Positions 15,937 to 24,493 of a stretch of DNA of 43,926 nt are shown here, piece after piece (the first letter of the stretch is position 1; each line of letters begins with the position of its first letter). Below the pieces are notes generated by a model, which worked only from the letters and a program-made list of their open reading frames with translations, was not told where the DNA came from and did not search any database. The stretch comes from Caldilineaceae bacterium SB0661_bin_34. Lineage in GTDB: Bacteria; Chloroflexota; Anaerolineae; Caldilineales; Caldilineaceae. The stretch covers positions 1 to 43,926 of the forward strand of contig VXMJ01000100.1 of assembly GCA_009841145.1 (NCBI GenBank), read 5' to 3'. The position numbers and the translations under genes are program-made.

Positions 15937-17319
15937 CTATGCGTAGCCGGCATTGATGTAGTCCGGGTACGCGTTTGACCCAAACCCCAATTCTCCACAT
16001 CGGTATCGGAACCGCTGGCAGGCATCGGTATACTCGGGATCCTCAATCAGATTCACCCGTTCCTGGGGATCCTTTCCCAGATCGAACAGTACCTCCGGCA
16101 TGTCGGGTCCATAGTACTGGTATTTGAGGTCTCCCTGCTTGATCATCAAGTTCCGACCCCCAAACTGCGACACCGACTCCCCACTCCAGTTGGTTGTGTC
16201 CCCTTGACAGAGCGGTACCAGACTGCGACTGTCCAAACCGTCCGGTGTCGGGACACCGGTGAAATCGCACAGTGTGGCAAACAGGTCGCACAGGTTGACG
16301 TTCTCCGTCACCGTATGACCCTCGGACCCGAACCCCACAGGCCAACGGATGAACAGCGGTACTCCGACACTGGCCTCGAAGAACTTCTGCTTCTCCCAGA
16401 TGCCGTGCTGGCCCAGCATCTCGCCGTGGTCCGACGTGTAGATGATGATCCACTCATCGAGGTCCTGGCCAGCCGCCTCCAGGGCGTCCAGCACAACTCC
16501 GTAGTACTCGTCGATGGTTTCGATCATCCCGTAGTAGGCGGCCGTGGCCCTCTGTATGTCTCGTTCGGTCACGTCGGTGCCGACATCCACTTGCCGCTGG
16601 GACAGGAATGGATGGTCGAAGACCGGTTCGTCCAAGTAGGGTCGCACCCGGTTCAGGTAGTACTCGAACTTGCCCTGATCCGTCTGGTAAGGGTAGTGGG
16701 GCTGGTTGAAGGACACCTTGAGCAAGACCGGCCGCTCCGGTCTGGACCGGTCGAAGTACGGGTCTGTGAAGTGGTCACGGATGAAGTTCAGAGTGCCCTG
16801 TAGAGCGTATTCGTCCGCTACATGGCTGGGCGGGCGGCCAACTCCGGCGCGCAGCACCTCCTTGGTGTCGGACCACTTGTGCCTTCGGAACGTTTCCGCA
16901 TACGGCGCGAAGCTGTCCTCGTCCCGGTCTTCGATCCGATGATCCGCCATCCGTATTTCGGAACCCAGCCGCTGCATCCAGCCCTGCATCTGGTCCGGAC
17001 CGGTATGGTGCAGCTTGCCGGCCGCGACGGTGTGCCACCCGTACTGGGCCAGCCTTCGGGCAAAGGTCATGTAGCCGGGTGCCAAGTCTTGACCAAAGGA
17101 CTCGACCCCACAGGTTCGGGGCAGCTGTCCGGACATCATCGCTTGTCGCCCGGGAATGCAGATGGGCGAAGGCGTATAGGCCTGGGTAAACACTACCCCT
17201 ATTTCCGCCAGTGCATCAAGCCTAGGCGTGCGCACAATCGGATCCCCCGCATAGCCCAGAATGTCGCGACGGTGCTCATCGCTCATCAGAAACAGGATGT
17301 TGGGCTTGTTTCCGGGCAT
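15937..17319 (-). CDS. Type I (formylglycine) sulfatase
   Basis: A 460-residue sulfatase. The N-terminus PNILFLMSDEHRRD supplies the first metal-binding aspartate. The maturation motif CIPGR (Cys54, C-x-P-x-R) is where the formylglycine nucleophile is made. AAGKLHH and YTSDHGEMLGQHG give the other metal and substrate residues. It hydrolyses sulfate esters, probably on a sugar. I chose the ATG at 17319, with AGAGGGA upstream, over a TTG two codons earlier. No signal peptide is seen, so it is probably cytoplasmic, unlike many polysaccharide sulfatases. It is the last gene of the minus-strand transport operon, 40 bases after the glycosidase-like gene, which suggests sulfated oligosaccharides are imported and then desulfated inside the cell. 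Confidence 0.9.
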   Translation of the reverse strand: MPGNKPNILFLMSDEHRRDILGYAGDPIVRTPRLDALAEIGVVFTQAYTPSPICIPGRQAMMSGQLPRTCGVESFGQDLAPGYMTFARRLAQYGWHTVAAGKLHHTGPDQMQGWMQRLGSEIRMADHRIEDRDEDSFAPYAETFRRHKWSDTKEVLRAGVGRPPSHVADEYALQGTLNFIRDHFTDPYFDRSRPERPVLLKVSFNQPHYPYQTDQGKFEYYLNRVRPYLDEPVFDHPFLSQRQVDVGTDVTERDIQRATAAYYGMIETIDEYYGVVLDALEAAGQDLDEWIIIYTSDHGEMLGQHGIWEKQKFFEASVGVPLFIRWPVGFGSEGHTVTENVNLCDLFATLCDFTGVPTPDGLDSRSLVPLCQGDTTNWSGESVSQFGGRNLMIKQGDLKYQYYGPDMPEVLFDLGKDPQERVNLIEDPEYTDACQRFRYRCGELGFGSNAYPDYINAGYA

Positions 17320-17359
17320 GGCCAATCCCTCTGCTGCGTGCTTGTTTCGAGAAGGTTCT

Positions 17360-19711
17360 TCAGTCCGAGTTCAGCCAGGACTTCTTGCAGAGCACGATTT
17401 CCGACATGTCGCAGATCACGCCAGAACTGGACACTCCCTCGTGCGGCCTCCAGATCAGGTTCAGGGTGCCGTCCACAACCGCGGCGGCAGGAACATCGAA
17501 CCGTTGCAGATCGGGAGTCTGGGTGGTGGGCATATAGTCGTGAATCTCTACCCCCTCCTCTGTGTCCAAGCGAACATAACTGCGCGAGATTCCGGCATAG
17601 GCAATCCGCAGTTCATAGTCCTCGCCTGGTTCCAGGTTCTCGTAGCGGATGCGGAGAGGTGACGTACCCAACATCACCAGTCCTCCTCTCCAGGAGATCG
17701 GCAGGTTCTGGGAATCCTTGCGATAGGGGAAACGTCGGCTGGGTGTGCGCAAGGCACCCGGATCCTCCGCATACGGCCTGAGGTCCTGGACCCGCGACAG
17801 GTCGTGCGGCCGCACAAGGTCGTCGTGGAAGCCGCCTGGAGTGGCGTCCAATCGGCTCAGAAGGCTGTCAAGAGCGGCCAGCCGCTCTTCCTCGGTCTTC
17901 AGCGAAATGACCTCGCTCAGGCGCATCCGCCACCAGACACGATCGTTGAGCGGATAGTCGATGGCATCCAGGTTCGCGCCGCGCGTCTCGTACTGTGCAC
18001 CATACATGGGCACGCTCAGCTGCATGCGGATGCTCTGGAACAGGGCCTCCGCCAGCTGAAAGACCCGCGTGCGCAGGCTCTGGGCGATGGGCGCGGTGAC
18101 TGCCCGGTCCCAGATGTGGAAGGCTTCGCGAATGGAGGCGCGGCTACCCTGCACGGTAGCTTTGCCCAAGGCATCCAAGGCTTCGGCCTCCAGGCCGGTT
18201 TCATACAGCAGACGCTGGTGCACATAGGCATCGTAATAGGCTCGGTACAGCGCCTGCTGGAAGCGCCAGTTGCGCAGCAGGAAGGGCGAGGCGGCCTTCT
18301 CTATGGCCTGGAACTGCCGCAGTGTGGTCTGGACACCCTGATTCACAGCCAGGGGACCGCGCCAGTTACGCTCCAAGGCCAGCAAACCGTGGGCGAAGTC
18401 ATGGGCTATGTCTGGATCGATATACATCCGGCTGTACTCGACTAGGGTTTGGAAGACGTCCTGCTGGTCGCCCCAAGACAGGCTGCTCCAGACGAACTTG
18501 TTGACGTCGTCGTTGCAGCCCTCGGAGTAGGTCAGCATGCCGGTGGTACCCGGCTGGCTGATGCGGAAGCAGTGTTCCTCGTCCACGGGCCGCGGGTTGA
18601 CTGGTTCGCGCCCGATGGTCGTGGCAAAGGCCACGTCCCAGTCCGGAACCGGGAACTGAGAACTCAGTGTGTGGGTGATGTCCGGGTAGTTGCGGATTGG
18701 GTAGCGGTCCGGAACCATCTCGCGGAATTGGCCCATCGGGATGTTGACCCAGGGACCGTGCACGACTCCGCCCACCCAGTCCGGGCTGCGTTCCTCTAGG
18801 TAGTTGAGGAAGTAGGGCATGTCCTCGTGGTCGAACCCCTGCGGGGAGATCCAGATGCCAACTCCTTCGTGGTGCTTGGCCACCACCTTCGACAGCCGCT
18901 CCAGCAGGTCCATCAGGACCGGTGCCCGCGTGTGGCCCGGATCGCCGCCCGGCACGAACACATGGTTCAGACGCGGCATGCGGGAGATGACCTCGTCCCA
19001 GAATTCACACTCGCCTTCAATCTGGGCTTCGTCCGTGTAATCCGCCTGCATGACCGGGAACCAGATCCAGACATCCATGTCCAACTCGTCGCAGATGCGG
19101 GACTGCACCTCCAGCATGTCCAGGTGGGGAATGGGGAAGTGGGGACTGTCGTCCAAGTCGTCCGTGCGCGGCGGAATGACCTCGATGGCGTTGGTGCCGA
19201 ACAACGCCAGATCCAGGATGTAGCGCCGGAACTGCGCCTCGTCCCAGGCACAGTAGGAGTTGGTCTTGTCTCGGTAGCCCAGTTGGTGGCCGATCAGCGA
19301 GTAGTCCGGTACGGCATCGACCGAGATGCTGTCCGATCCAGTCCAACGAGACTTCGTCATGTGCATCTGGCGCAGCACGCGGCCCACGCCAAACAGCACG
19401 GCGCGCGCACTGTTGCCAAGGATTCCGATGGTCTCCCCTTCGCCGGAGCCGGTGGTCCGGATGCGGTAGGCGTCCTTGGCGTCCGTGCTCAGGTTCAGGT
19501 CCGAGCTGCTCCACAGGCCTTGCAGGTGGCCCGGTGCCTCAACGGTTCCCAGTACGAAGCCGGCGGCATCGGAAGGCGGGTTTTCGACAACGGCCAGGTT
19601 CCTGTCGGTCCGGGACGCGATTTCGTCGGCCAGGATCCGAGCACTGCGCGCCACCAGTTCCGAAGGTCCGGGCGGGGTCGCGACGAATCGAAAGTTGTCG
19701 AGGTTTCTCAT
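17360..19711 (-). CDS. Large glycosidase-like protein (GH20/GH67/GH84-like architecture), uncharacterised
   Basis: A 783-residue protein. Residues 1-125 resemble the small alpha/beta domain that precedes the barrel in GH20, GH67 and GH84 enzymes (GFVLGTVE; IGILGNSARAVLFGVGRVLRQM). Then a TIM-barrel-like region begins with VPDYSLIGHQLGYRDKTN (from about residue 135). It continues through GTNAIEVIPP, VPGGDPGHT and WISPQGF. An alpha-helical part spans roughly 440-640, and a beta-rich C-terminus (ISWRGGLVMLGTSPLRIRY) follows. I do not recognise a characterised family, and the catalytic pair cannot be assigned by eye. AGGTGA sits before the ATG at 19711. It lies between the MalG-type permease and the sulfatase, so action on an imported, possibly sulfated, oligosaccharide is likely. 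No signal peptide is apparent. Confidence 0.65.
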   Translation of the reverse strand: MRNLDNFRFVATPPGPSELVARSARILADEIASRTDRNLAVVENPPSDAAGFVLGTVEAPGHLQGLWSSSDLNLSTDAKDAYRIRTTGSGEGETIGILGNSARAVLFGVGRVLRQMHMTKSRWTGSDSISVDAVPDYSLIGHQLGYRDKTNSYCAWDEAQFRRYILDLALFGTNAIEVIPPRTDDLDDSPHFPIPHLDMLEVQSRICDELDMDVWIWFPVMQADYTDEAQIEGECEFWDEVISRMPRLNHVFVPGGDPGHTRAPVLMDLLERLSKVVAKHHEGVGIWISPQGFDHEDMPYFLNYLEERSPDWVGGVVHGPWVNIPMGQFREMVPDRYPIRNYPDITHTLSSQFPVPDWDVAFATTIGREPVNPRPVDEEHCFRISQPGTTGMLTYSEGCNDDVNKFVWSSLSWGDQQDVFQTLVEYSRMYIDPDIAHDFAHGLLALERNWRGPLAVNQGVQTTLRQFQAIEKAASPFLLRNWRFQQALYRAYYDAYVHQRLLYETGLEAEALDALGKATVQGSRASIREAFHIWDRAVTAPIAQSLRTRVFQLAEALFQSIRMQLSVPMYGAQYETRGANLDAIDYPLNDRVWWRMRLSEVISLKTEEERLAALDSLLSRLDATPGGFHDDLVRPHDLSRVQDLRPYAEDPGALRTPSRRFPYRKDSQNLPISWRGGLVMLGTSPLRIRYENLEPGEDYELRIAYAGISRSYVRLDTEEGVEIHDYMPTTQTPDLQRFDVPAAAVVDGTLNLIWRPHEGVSSSGVICDMSEIVLCKKSWLNSD

Positions 19712-19800
19712 CGGGTCACCTGACCGCGGGCGCGGTCTGCTTGGTTTGGAATGTGCGGGGTGTTGCCGTTCGGAACAGGGCCGACTGCAACCACCGGTCG

Positions 19801-20616
19801 TCAGCCCTTGAGGCCTGTCAGCACAATGCCTTCGATGAAGGCCCGTTGGGCGAGGAAGTACAGGATGAGAACCGGCACCACCATGATGGTCGACACGACC
19901 ATCATGTAATGGGTCCAGTCCAGGCCGGACTCGAATTCCCTAAGGGAATTGACCAGCAGGGCCAGCGTGTAGAGCTTGGTCTTGCGCAGGTAAATCAGCG
20001 GTTCAAGGAAGCCGTTCCAGTTGAAGACCAAGGCCAGGATGGAGGTCACCACCAGCGCCGGCCGGGCCAGGGGGATGATGACCTGCAGGAAGATGCGGGG
20101 CCGGCTGGCACCGTCGATTCGGGCGGCCGACTCCAGCTCCAGGGGAATGGTGCGGAAGAACTGGCGCAGCATGAAGATCGTGATCGGACCGCCGAACCAG
20201 TGGGGCACGATCAGAGGCTTGAAGCTGTCTACCCATCCCAGGCGGGAGAACATGATGAAGATCGGGATCATGGTCACCACGTAGGGGAGCATGACCGTCG
20301 ACAGCAACAGGGAGAAGGTCAGGTCGCGGCCGCGGAAGCGGAGGCGGGCGAACCCGTAGGCGGCCATTGCCGAACTCATGATCACGCCGATGCTGGCAAA
20401 CATGGTGATGTAGACGGTGTTCCAGGAGGCCCTGAGCACCGGCACCGCGTCGAACACCTCCACGTAGTTCTGCCAGCGGAACGGGTCCGGGATCCATTGC
20501 GGCGGAAAGACGTAGATGGTGGCCGGCGTCTTGAACGAACTGGACACGAGCCAGAAGAAGGGCGTCAGCATCAGGATGCCGCCACCGACCAGAATCGCGT
20601 AGCGGATGACGTTCAT
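19801..20616 (-). CDS. Sugar ABC transporter permease, MalG type
   Basis: A 271-residue permease with a first membrane helix right at the N-terminus (YAILVGGGILMLTPFFWLVS), a domain of about six helices, and the EAA loop ESAARIDGASRPRIFLQVII near residue 160. The C-terminus FIEGIVLTGLKG is typical. Its start overlaps the stop of the MalF-type gene by four bases (ATGA), so the two are translationally coupled. It forms the channel with the 20613-21575 product for the ligand bound by the 21678-23048 lipoprotein. As in the first operon, no ATPase is encoded. Confidence 0.92.
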   Translation of the reverse strand: MNVIRYAILVGGGILMLTPFFWLVSSSFKTPATIYVFPPQWIPDPFRWQNYVEVFDAVPVLRASWNTVYITMFASIGVIMSSAMAAYGFARLRFRGRDLTFSLLLSTVMLPYVVTMIPIFIMFSRLGWVDSFKPLIVPHWFGGPITIFMLRQFFRTIPLELESAARIDGASRPRIFLQVIIPLARPALVVTSILALVFNWNGFLEPLIYLRKTKLYTLALLVNSLREFESGLDWTHYMMVVSTIMVVPVLILYFLAQRAFIEGIVLTGLKG

Positions 20617-21575
20617 TCGTTGTCGTCCCCGGCCTCGTAGTAGACCCAGCGGTTTTGGGTCTTGAAGAGGATGAACGTCAGGATGGCCACCGTCAGGAAC
20701 AGCAGCCAGGCCATGGCCGAGGCGTAGCCGTTGCGGAAGTAGCCGAAGGCGTTGCGGTACATGTACAGCATGTAGAACAGCGCCGCGTTGCCGGGTCCGG
20801 CCACGGAGCCGGCGGCATTGGAACCGAAGAGGATGAACGCGGACGTGAAGACCTGGAAGCTGTTGATGACCGTGATGATCAGCTGGAAGAAGATGATGGA
20901 GGAAGTCAGCGGCAGCGTGATGGTCGTGAACTGCCTCCAGATGCCGGCGCCGTCCACTTCGGCGGCCTCATAGAAGGAGCGGGGCACCCCGGTAATGGAG
21001 GCCAGGAAGATTAGGACGGAGTTGCCCAGGCTCCAGAGGCTGATGAACACAATGGAGGGCACAATCCAGTCCGGGTCCGCCAGCCAGCGCGGGGCGGGCA
21101 GGCCCAGCACCTTGAGCGGGAAGTTGATGGGGCCGAATTCCGGGTGCAGGCCCCAGCGCCACACAGCGGCGGCGGCCACGGACGGCACGATCGAGGGCAG
21201 GTACCACATCGTGCGCCAAGCGGAGATGCCGCGGATGCGGCCGCTCATCAACAGCGCCACCAGATAGGCGAAGATCAGCGCTGCCGGCACGTAGATGACG
21301 ACGTACTTGAGTGTGACCTGGATCGACTTGATCCAAAGGTCGTCCTGGAACAGCCGAGTGTAATTGTCCAAACCGGTCCAGGTCGGCCGGTTGATGATGT
21401 CGTATTTGGTGAACGAGAGACCCATGCTGACCAGCACAGGTCCCAGCTGGAAGAGGATCAGGCCCAGCACGGCCGGCAGGATGAACAGCCAGCCGAACAC
21501 TGTCTCCTCGAAGCTCAGTCGCTGCCAAATCTTCAGGCGCGGCTGGGCGGCGGGCGTGGTCGAAATCGAAGCCAT
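20613..21575 (-). CDS. Sugar ABC transporter permease, MalF type
   Basis: A 320-residue permease with a cytoplasmic N-terminus of about 30 residues and a first helix VFGWLFILPAVLGLILFQLG. The EAA loop is EAAEVDGAGIWRQFTTITLP near residue 205. It is the first permease of the minus-strand operon and lies about 100 bases after the binding-protein gene, separated from it by a very strong hairpin. With the overlapping MalG-type gene it completes the membrane part of the importer. Confidence 0.92.
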   Translation of the reverse strand: MASISTTPAAQPRLKIWQRLSFEETVFGWLFILPAVLGLILFQLGPVLVSMGLSFTKYDIINRPTWTGLDNYTRLFQDDLWIKSIQVTLKYVVIYVPAALIFAYLVALLMSGRIRGISAWRTMWYLPSIVPSVAAAAVWRWGLHPEFGPINFPLKVLGLPAPRWLADPDWIVPSIVFISLWSLGNSVLIFLASITGVPRSFYEAAEVDGAGIWRQFTTITLPLTSSIIFFQLIITVINSFQVFTSAFILFGSNAAGSVAGPGNAALFYMLYMYRNAFGYFRNGYASAMAWLLFLTVAILTFILFKTQNRWVYYEAGDDNE

Positions 21576-21613
21576 GGGCCGGGTTGGCGGTGTTGAGGTG
21601 TTTCGGCGACGCG

Positions 21614-21647
21614 CCGGGAAGGGCGGACCGCGGTCCGCCCTTCCCGG
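21614..21647 (-). promoter_or_regulatory. 34-base perfect palindrome between binding-protein and permease genes
   Basis: The 17 bases at 21614-21630 (CCGGGAAGGGCGGACCG) are followed immediately by their exact reverse complement (21631-21647). In RNA this gives an uninterrupted GC-rich stem (about 15 pairs once the loop is allowed for). It lies about 30 bases after the binding-protein stop codon and before the permease start, the same position as the hairpin at 2421-2462 in the first operon. No U-tract follows, so mRNA stabilisation or partial attenuation is more likely than full termination. Confidence 0.65.
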
Positions 21648-21677
21648 TGTCTACATTGAAGTCGTGGACGTTGGGGA

Positions 21678-23048
21678 CTAGCCCAGCTCGCCCGTGGCCA
21701 GGATCTGTTCCGAACCGGCCCGGACCTCGGCGGCGATGTCCTCCCACCGGACTTCGCCCAGGAACAACTGGTCGTTGTACGGGGCCCAGTAGTCCAGCAG
21801 CGGCTGGTACCAGCCACCAAAGTAGGAGCCAATCGTGTCGCCCGGCCAGCGGAAGGTGTCCATGTTCTCGAAGGCATCGTAGAACACTTGGCGGGACGGT
21901 CCGTCCGGGCCCTCCGGATTGTTCAGGAACTGCTCGCGCAGGTCCTTGCGGATGGGCTGCTGCATGCCCAGGTCGACCAGGATCTTCTGTCCATCGAAGC
22001 TGCAGCAGGCGAACTGGACGAAGTCGTAGGCTTCCTGCTGCACCTTGCTGCGGGAGAAGACGCACAGCGGGGAGTAGTGGCCGTAGGAGACCGGGGTCGT
22101 GTTGTACGGCACCTGTGTCGTGCCCCAGTTGACCTCGGCGGCATTGATGCGGCCAATCGACCAGGCACCAATGTGCTGCATGGCCAGGTTCTTGGAGCGC
22201 ATGTCCACGGGAGCCGCGGTCTCGTAGGCCGGCGAAGGCGCCACGTAGTGCTCCAGGCCCAGGCTGGCAAGCCAGTTCATGGTCTGGACGAACTCGTCGG
22301 AGTCCATGGGCATCGTTCCATCTTCGGCAACGATTTCGGCATCGTTGGCCCAGAGGTAGGTGTAGCGGCCGTGGCCCAGACCCGGCTTGAAGCCGTACTG
22401 CGCCACGCGGGCCGGATCAAAACCCGAATCCCCGGGCTTGTTGCCGTCCAGGTCGATGGTCAGCTGCAGGGCCAGCTCCAGCACGTCGTCCCAGGTCATC
22501 CAGACATCGGGTGCCGGGTAGTCGAGGCCGGCGGCATCGAAGATATCCTTGTCGTAGCCCAGGCACATGGCGCCCGAGTCCCAGGGCAGGCCCCAGCGCT
22601 TGCCGTCGTAGGTCTGGGCGATCCACACGTTGGGCACGTAGTCGTCTTCGTTGAACGTCGGATCCGCGGCCAGGTAGGGCTCGAGGTCCGTGGTCACGCC
22701 CTTGCGGGTCAGCATGCCCGTGGTGCGGTTGGCGTCGAACCAGCAGTCCGGACCGGTACCGGCCGAAATCATGAGCAGCAGGGCTTCCTGGTGGGAGTAG
22801 CCGGCCACGGCGTTGATTTCAAACTCGACGTGGGGGTTGCTCTCCCGGTAGAGGGCCATCTGCGTATCCATGACCCCCTCGATGAAGGCGCCGCCCCGGT
22901 TGAAGAAGTTGATGGTTACCGCTTCCGGCCCCATGTCTCCCGCGGCCGGTGCCATGGGTACCGCGGTGCAGGCCGCCAAGGCCAACGAGCCGGCTGCTGC
23001 GCCGGAAACGCGCAGAAAGTCGCGGCGACTGACATTGTGTCTCGTCAT
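21678..23048 (-). CDS. Carbohydrate ABC transporter substrate-binding lipoprotein (family 1)
   Basis: A 456-residue solute-binding lipoprotein. The Tat motif SRRDFLR is at residues 7-13 and the lipobox cysteine at Cys27 (LAAC), exactly the same geometry as the 1059-2396 protein, so the two signal regions are close paralogs. The mature domain has the extracellular solute-binding family 1 pattern (WGLPWDSGAMCLGYD; AYDFVQF) with many aromatic residues for sugar stacking. I chose the ATG at 23048 because AGGAG lies eight bases upstream; an ATG at 23081 would add 11 residues ahead of the Tat motif. It leads a five-gene operon with two permeases, a glycosidase-like protein and a sulfatase. The ligand is probably a sulfated or modified oligosaccharide, by context only. 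Confidence 0.92.
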   Translation of the reverse strand: MTRHNVSRRDFLRVSGAAAGSLALAACTAVPMAPAAGDMGPEAVTINFFNRGGAFIEGVMDTQMALYRESNPHVEFEINAVAGYSHQEALLLMISAGTGPDCWFDANRTTGMLTRKGVTTDLEPYLAADPTFNEDDYVPNVWIAQTYDGKRWGLPWDSGAMCLGYDKDIFDAAGLDYPAPDVWMTWDDVLELALQLTIDLDGNKPGDSGFDPARVAQYGFKPGLGHGRYTYLWANDAEIVAEDGTMPMDSDEFVQTMNWLASLGLEHYVAPSPAYETAAPVDMRSKNLAMQHIGAWSIGRINAAEVNWGTTQVPYNTTPVSYGHYSPLCVFSRSKVQQEAYDFVQFACCSFDGQKILVDLGMQQPIRKDLREQFLNNPEGPDGPSRQVFYDAFENMDTFRWPGDTIGSYFGGWYQPLLDYWAPYNDQLFLGEVRWEDIAAEVRAGSEQILATGELG

Positions 23049-23378
23049 AGTGATTCTCCTGTCGGTTAAAAACGCCCGCACCGGCAGGGCAAACCTGCCT
23101 CGACGGACGCGGTAATCATAAAACAGTGGTGGTGCAGACCGGCTCCATCCGGGCGGCTTGCACTGAATCTGTCCTGTGGGAGACGGTCAGCAGACACACT
23201 GGTTTAAGGTGCCCTACGGATGCCAGTCGGTCCTGCTCATCCCAAGGTAGCCAAGCCCCCTTATCGTTGCAGGGGTAACGCTTGATGGTGCAGGAAGGAA
23301 TAGGGCGTGAGGCTGGACTGACAGAGTGTCGGCCCCTTAATTGGTTGGGTTCCAAGGATCAGGACACCGGTTTGCAGG
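23049..23378. other. Leader region of the minus-strand sugar operon, no gene
   Basis: These 330 bases contain the AGGAG site for the binding protein and a minus-strand TATGAT about 75 bases upstream of its ATG that could be a -10 element, without a recognisable -35. The rest has only spurious short frames. Confidence 0.4.
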
Positions 23379-23735
23379 TCAGTTGCTTGGAGGGTGTGAA
23401 ATGCGGATGCGCCGACCTTGTAGTGTAATCACGGCGCGTTCCTCAAGCTCGGGACCGTAGGTTTCGATAATCTCTTCGATCATTTTGATCCGCTGTGACA
23501 TCCGAACGTCAGGCAGGCGTATGAGGCCGGCATGGGACACTCGGTGCAGGAAAATTAGTTCGCCGAAGTCCTTGTCTATAGTGATGAGGATCCGATTTTC
23601 TGATTCCGCCAGTTCCAACAGGGCTTTGTCGCCGGGATCCGGGCCCAGGGCCAAGGCTTCAAGCGCATCATGTCCCTTGTTGTGGAGCCACTCCGCCAGT
23701 CGGTGTCCAGCGCATCTGTCAACCAGAAACCTCAT
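23379..23735 (-). CDS. DUF5615 (PIN-like) putative toxin
   Basis: A 118-residue protein starting MRFLVDRCAGHRLAEWL. The early aspartate (LVD), the ITIDKDFGEL segment and the LIRLPDVRMSQR segment match the DUF5615 PIN-like fold, in which acidic residues would bind metal for RNA cleavage. The usual pattern is LxDENLP; here the second acidic position is Arg-Cys, so the active site may be altered. The ATG at 23735 overlaps the stop of the DUF433 gene by four bases, the classic arrangement of this toxin-antitoxin-like pair, so I reject the longer frame up to 23801. Confidence 0.75.
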   Translation of the reverse strand: MRFLVDRCAGHRLAEWLHNKGHDALEALALGPDPGDKALLELAESENRILITIDKDFGELIFLHRVSHAGLIRLPDVRMSQRIKMIEEIIETYGPELEERAVITLQGRRIRISHPPSN

Positions 23736-23983
23736 GCGTCGGCTACTGAAACCGCGTTGAGGCTGTCCCTGGCAATGACAGCGTGGGCATAGGCGACGCA
23801 TGCTCGAATGTCGTCCGGTTCCAACCCCGGGTAATCATCCAGCAATTCCTCCGTAGTGGCTCCCTGGCTCAGCAGGCTGAGGATGAGCTCCACGGATATG
23901 CGCATGTCGCGGACAATCGGCTTCCCTCCGAAAACGTCGGGACGGGCCGTGATGCGTTTCAACAGGTCTTCGTTGGCAGGCAT
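23732..23983 (-). CDS. DUF433 putative antitoxin
   Basis: An 83-residue protein with the DUF433 core: ITARPDVFGGKPIVRDMRISVELILSLL is the characteristic G-G-K-P-x-x-x-x-x-R-I stretch, followed by ATTEELLDDYPGLEPDDIRACVAYA. It forms an HTH-like DNA- or toxin-binding domain. The ATG at 23983 gives the usual family length; the longer frame upstream has no conserved sequence. A GGGA about nine bases upstream is a weak ribosome binding site. It is translationally coupled to the DUF5615 gene through an ATGA overlap and probably neutralises it. Confidence 0.8.
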   Translation of the reverse strand: MPANEDLLKRITARPDVFGGKPIVRDMRISVELILSLLSQGATTEELLDDYPGLEPDDIRACVAYAHAVIARDSLNAVSVADA

Positions 23984-24493
23984 GAGTTTTTCCCAGGGTT
24001 GGGGCCGTGATACTGCCAAGGCACGACCAGCAGGCTCGCGTGTCGACTGCCTGGCAAGTACACAGCCAAGGTGTGATGACTGGAAACTGACAATGTAACT
24101 CGATTGGGAAACCATGTTGATTGTTAGGAACCGTTGCCATGCGTGTGGGCATGAAGACGATCGTGTGCAACGGTACCACGATAGTTATAGGGAAGCGGCG
24201 CAGGTTGTGGCGGATTCAACAACCCACATCCTGTCGGTTGACCTCCTTTTCGCGCCACAGTGTCCATGCCTACATTCGTTGCAACGGCCCCTGCGCCTGC
24301 CAAAACACGAACCAGGGCTGCCGGATCGGGAATTGTCCGGCTGCGGATCATCCCGATCATGCGATTCCCTTCAGACCGCGACCACAGGCGGCCGATTGGA
24401 GGGTATGGTCATGTTACGGAATTGGTGCAGCCCGGCCGCCACGGGGCTCGCGTTCGGCCAAGTAGAATGGGGCCCTGTGAAACGGGAGCGGCA
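23984..24493. other. Intergenic region between the DUF433 gene and a Uma2 gene
   Basis: About 510 bases without a supported gene. Open frames in several phases run through it, but none has a domain or a ribosome binding site. The right end holds the GGGAG site of the Uma2 gene at 24494. Confidence 0.4.
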
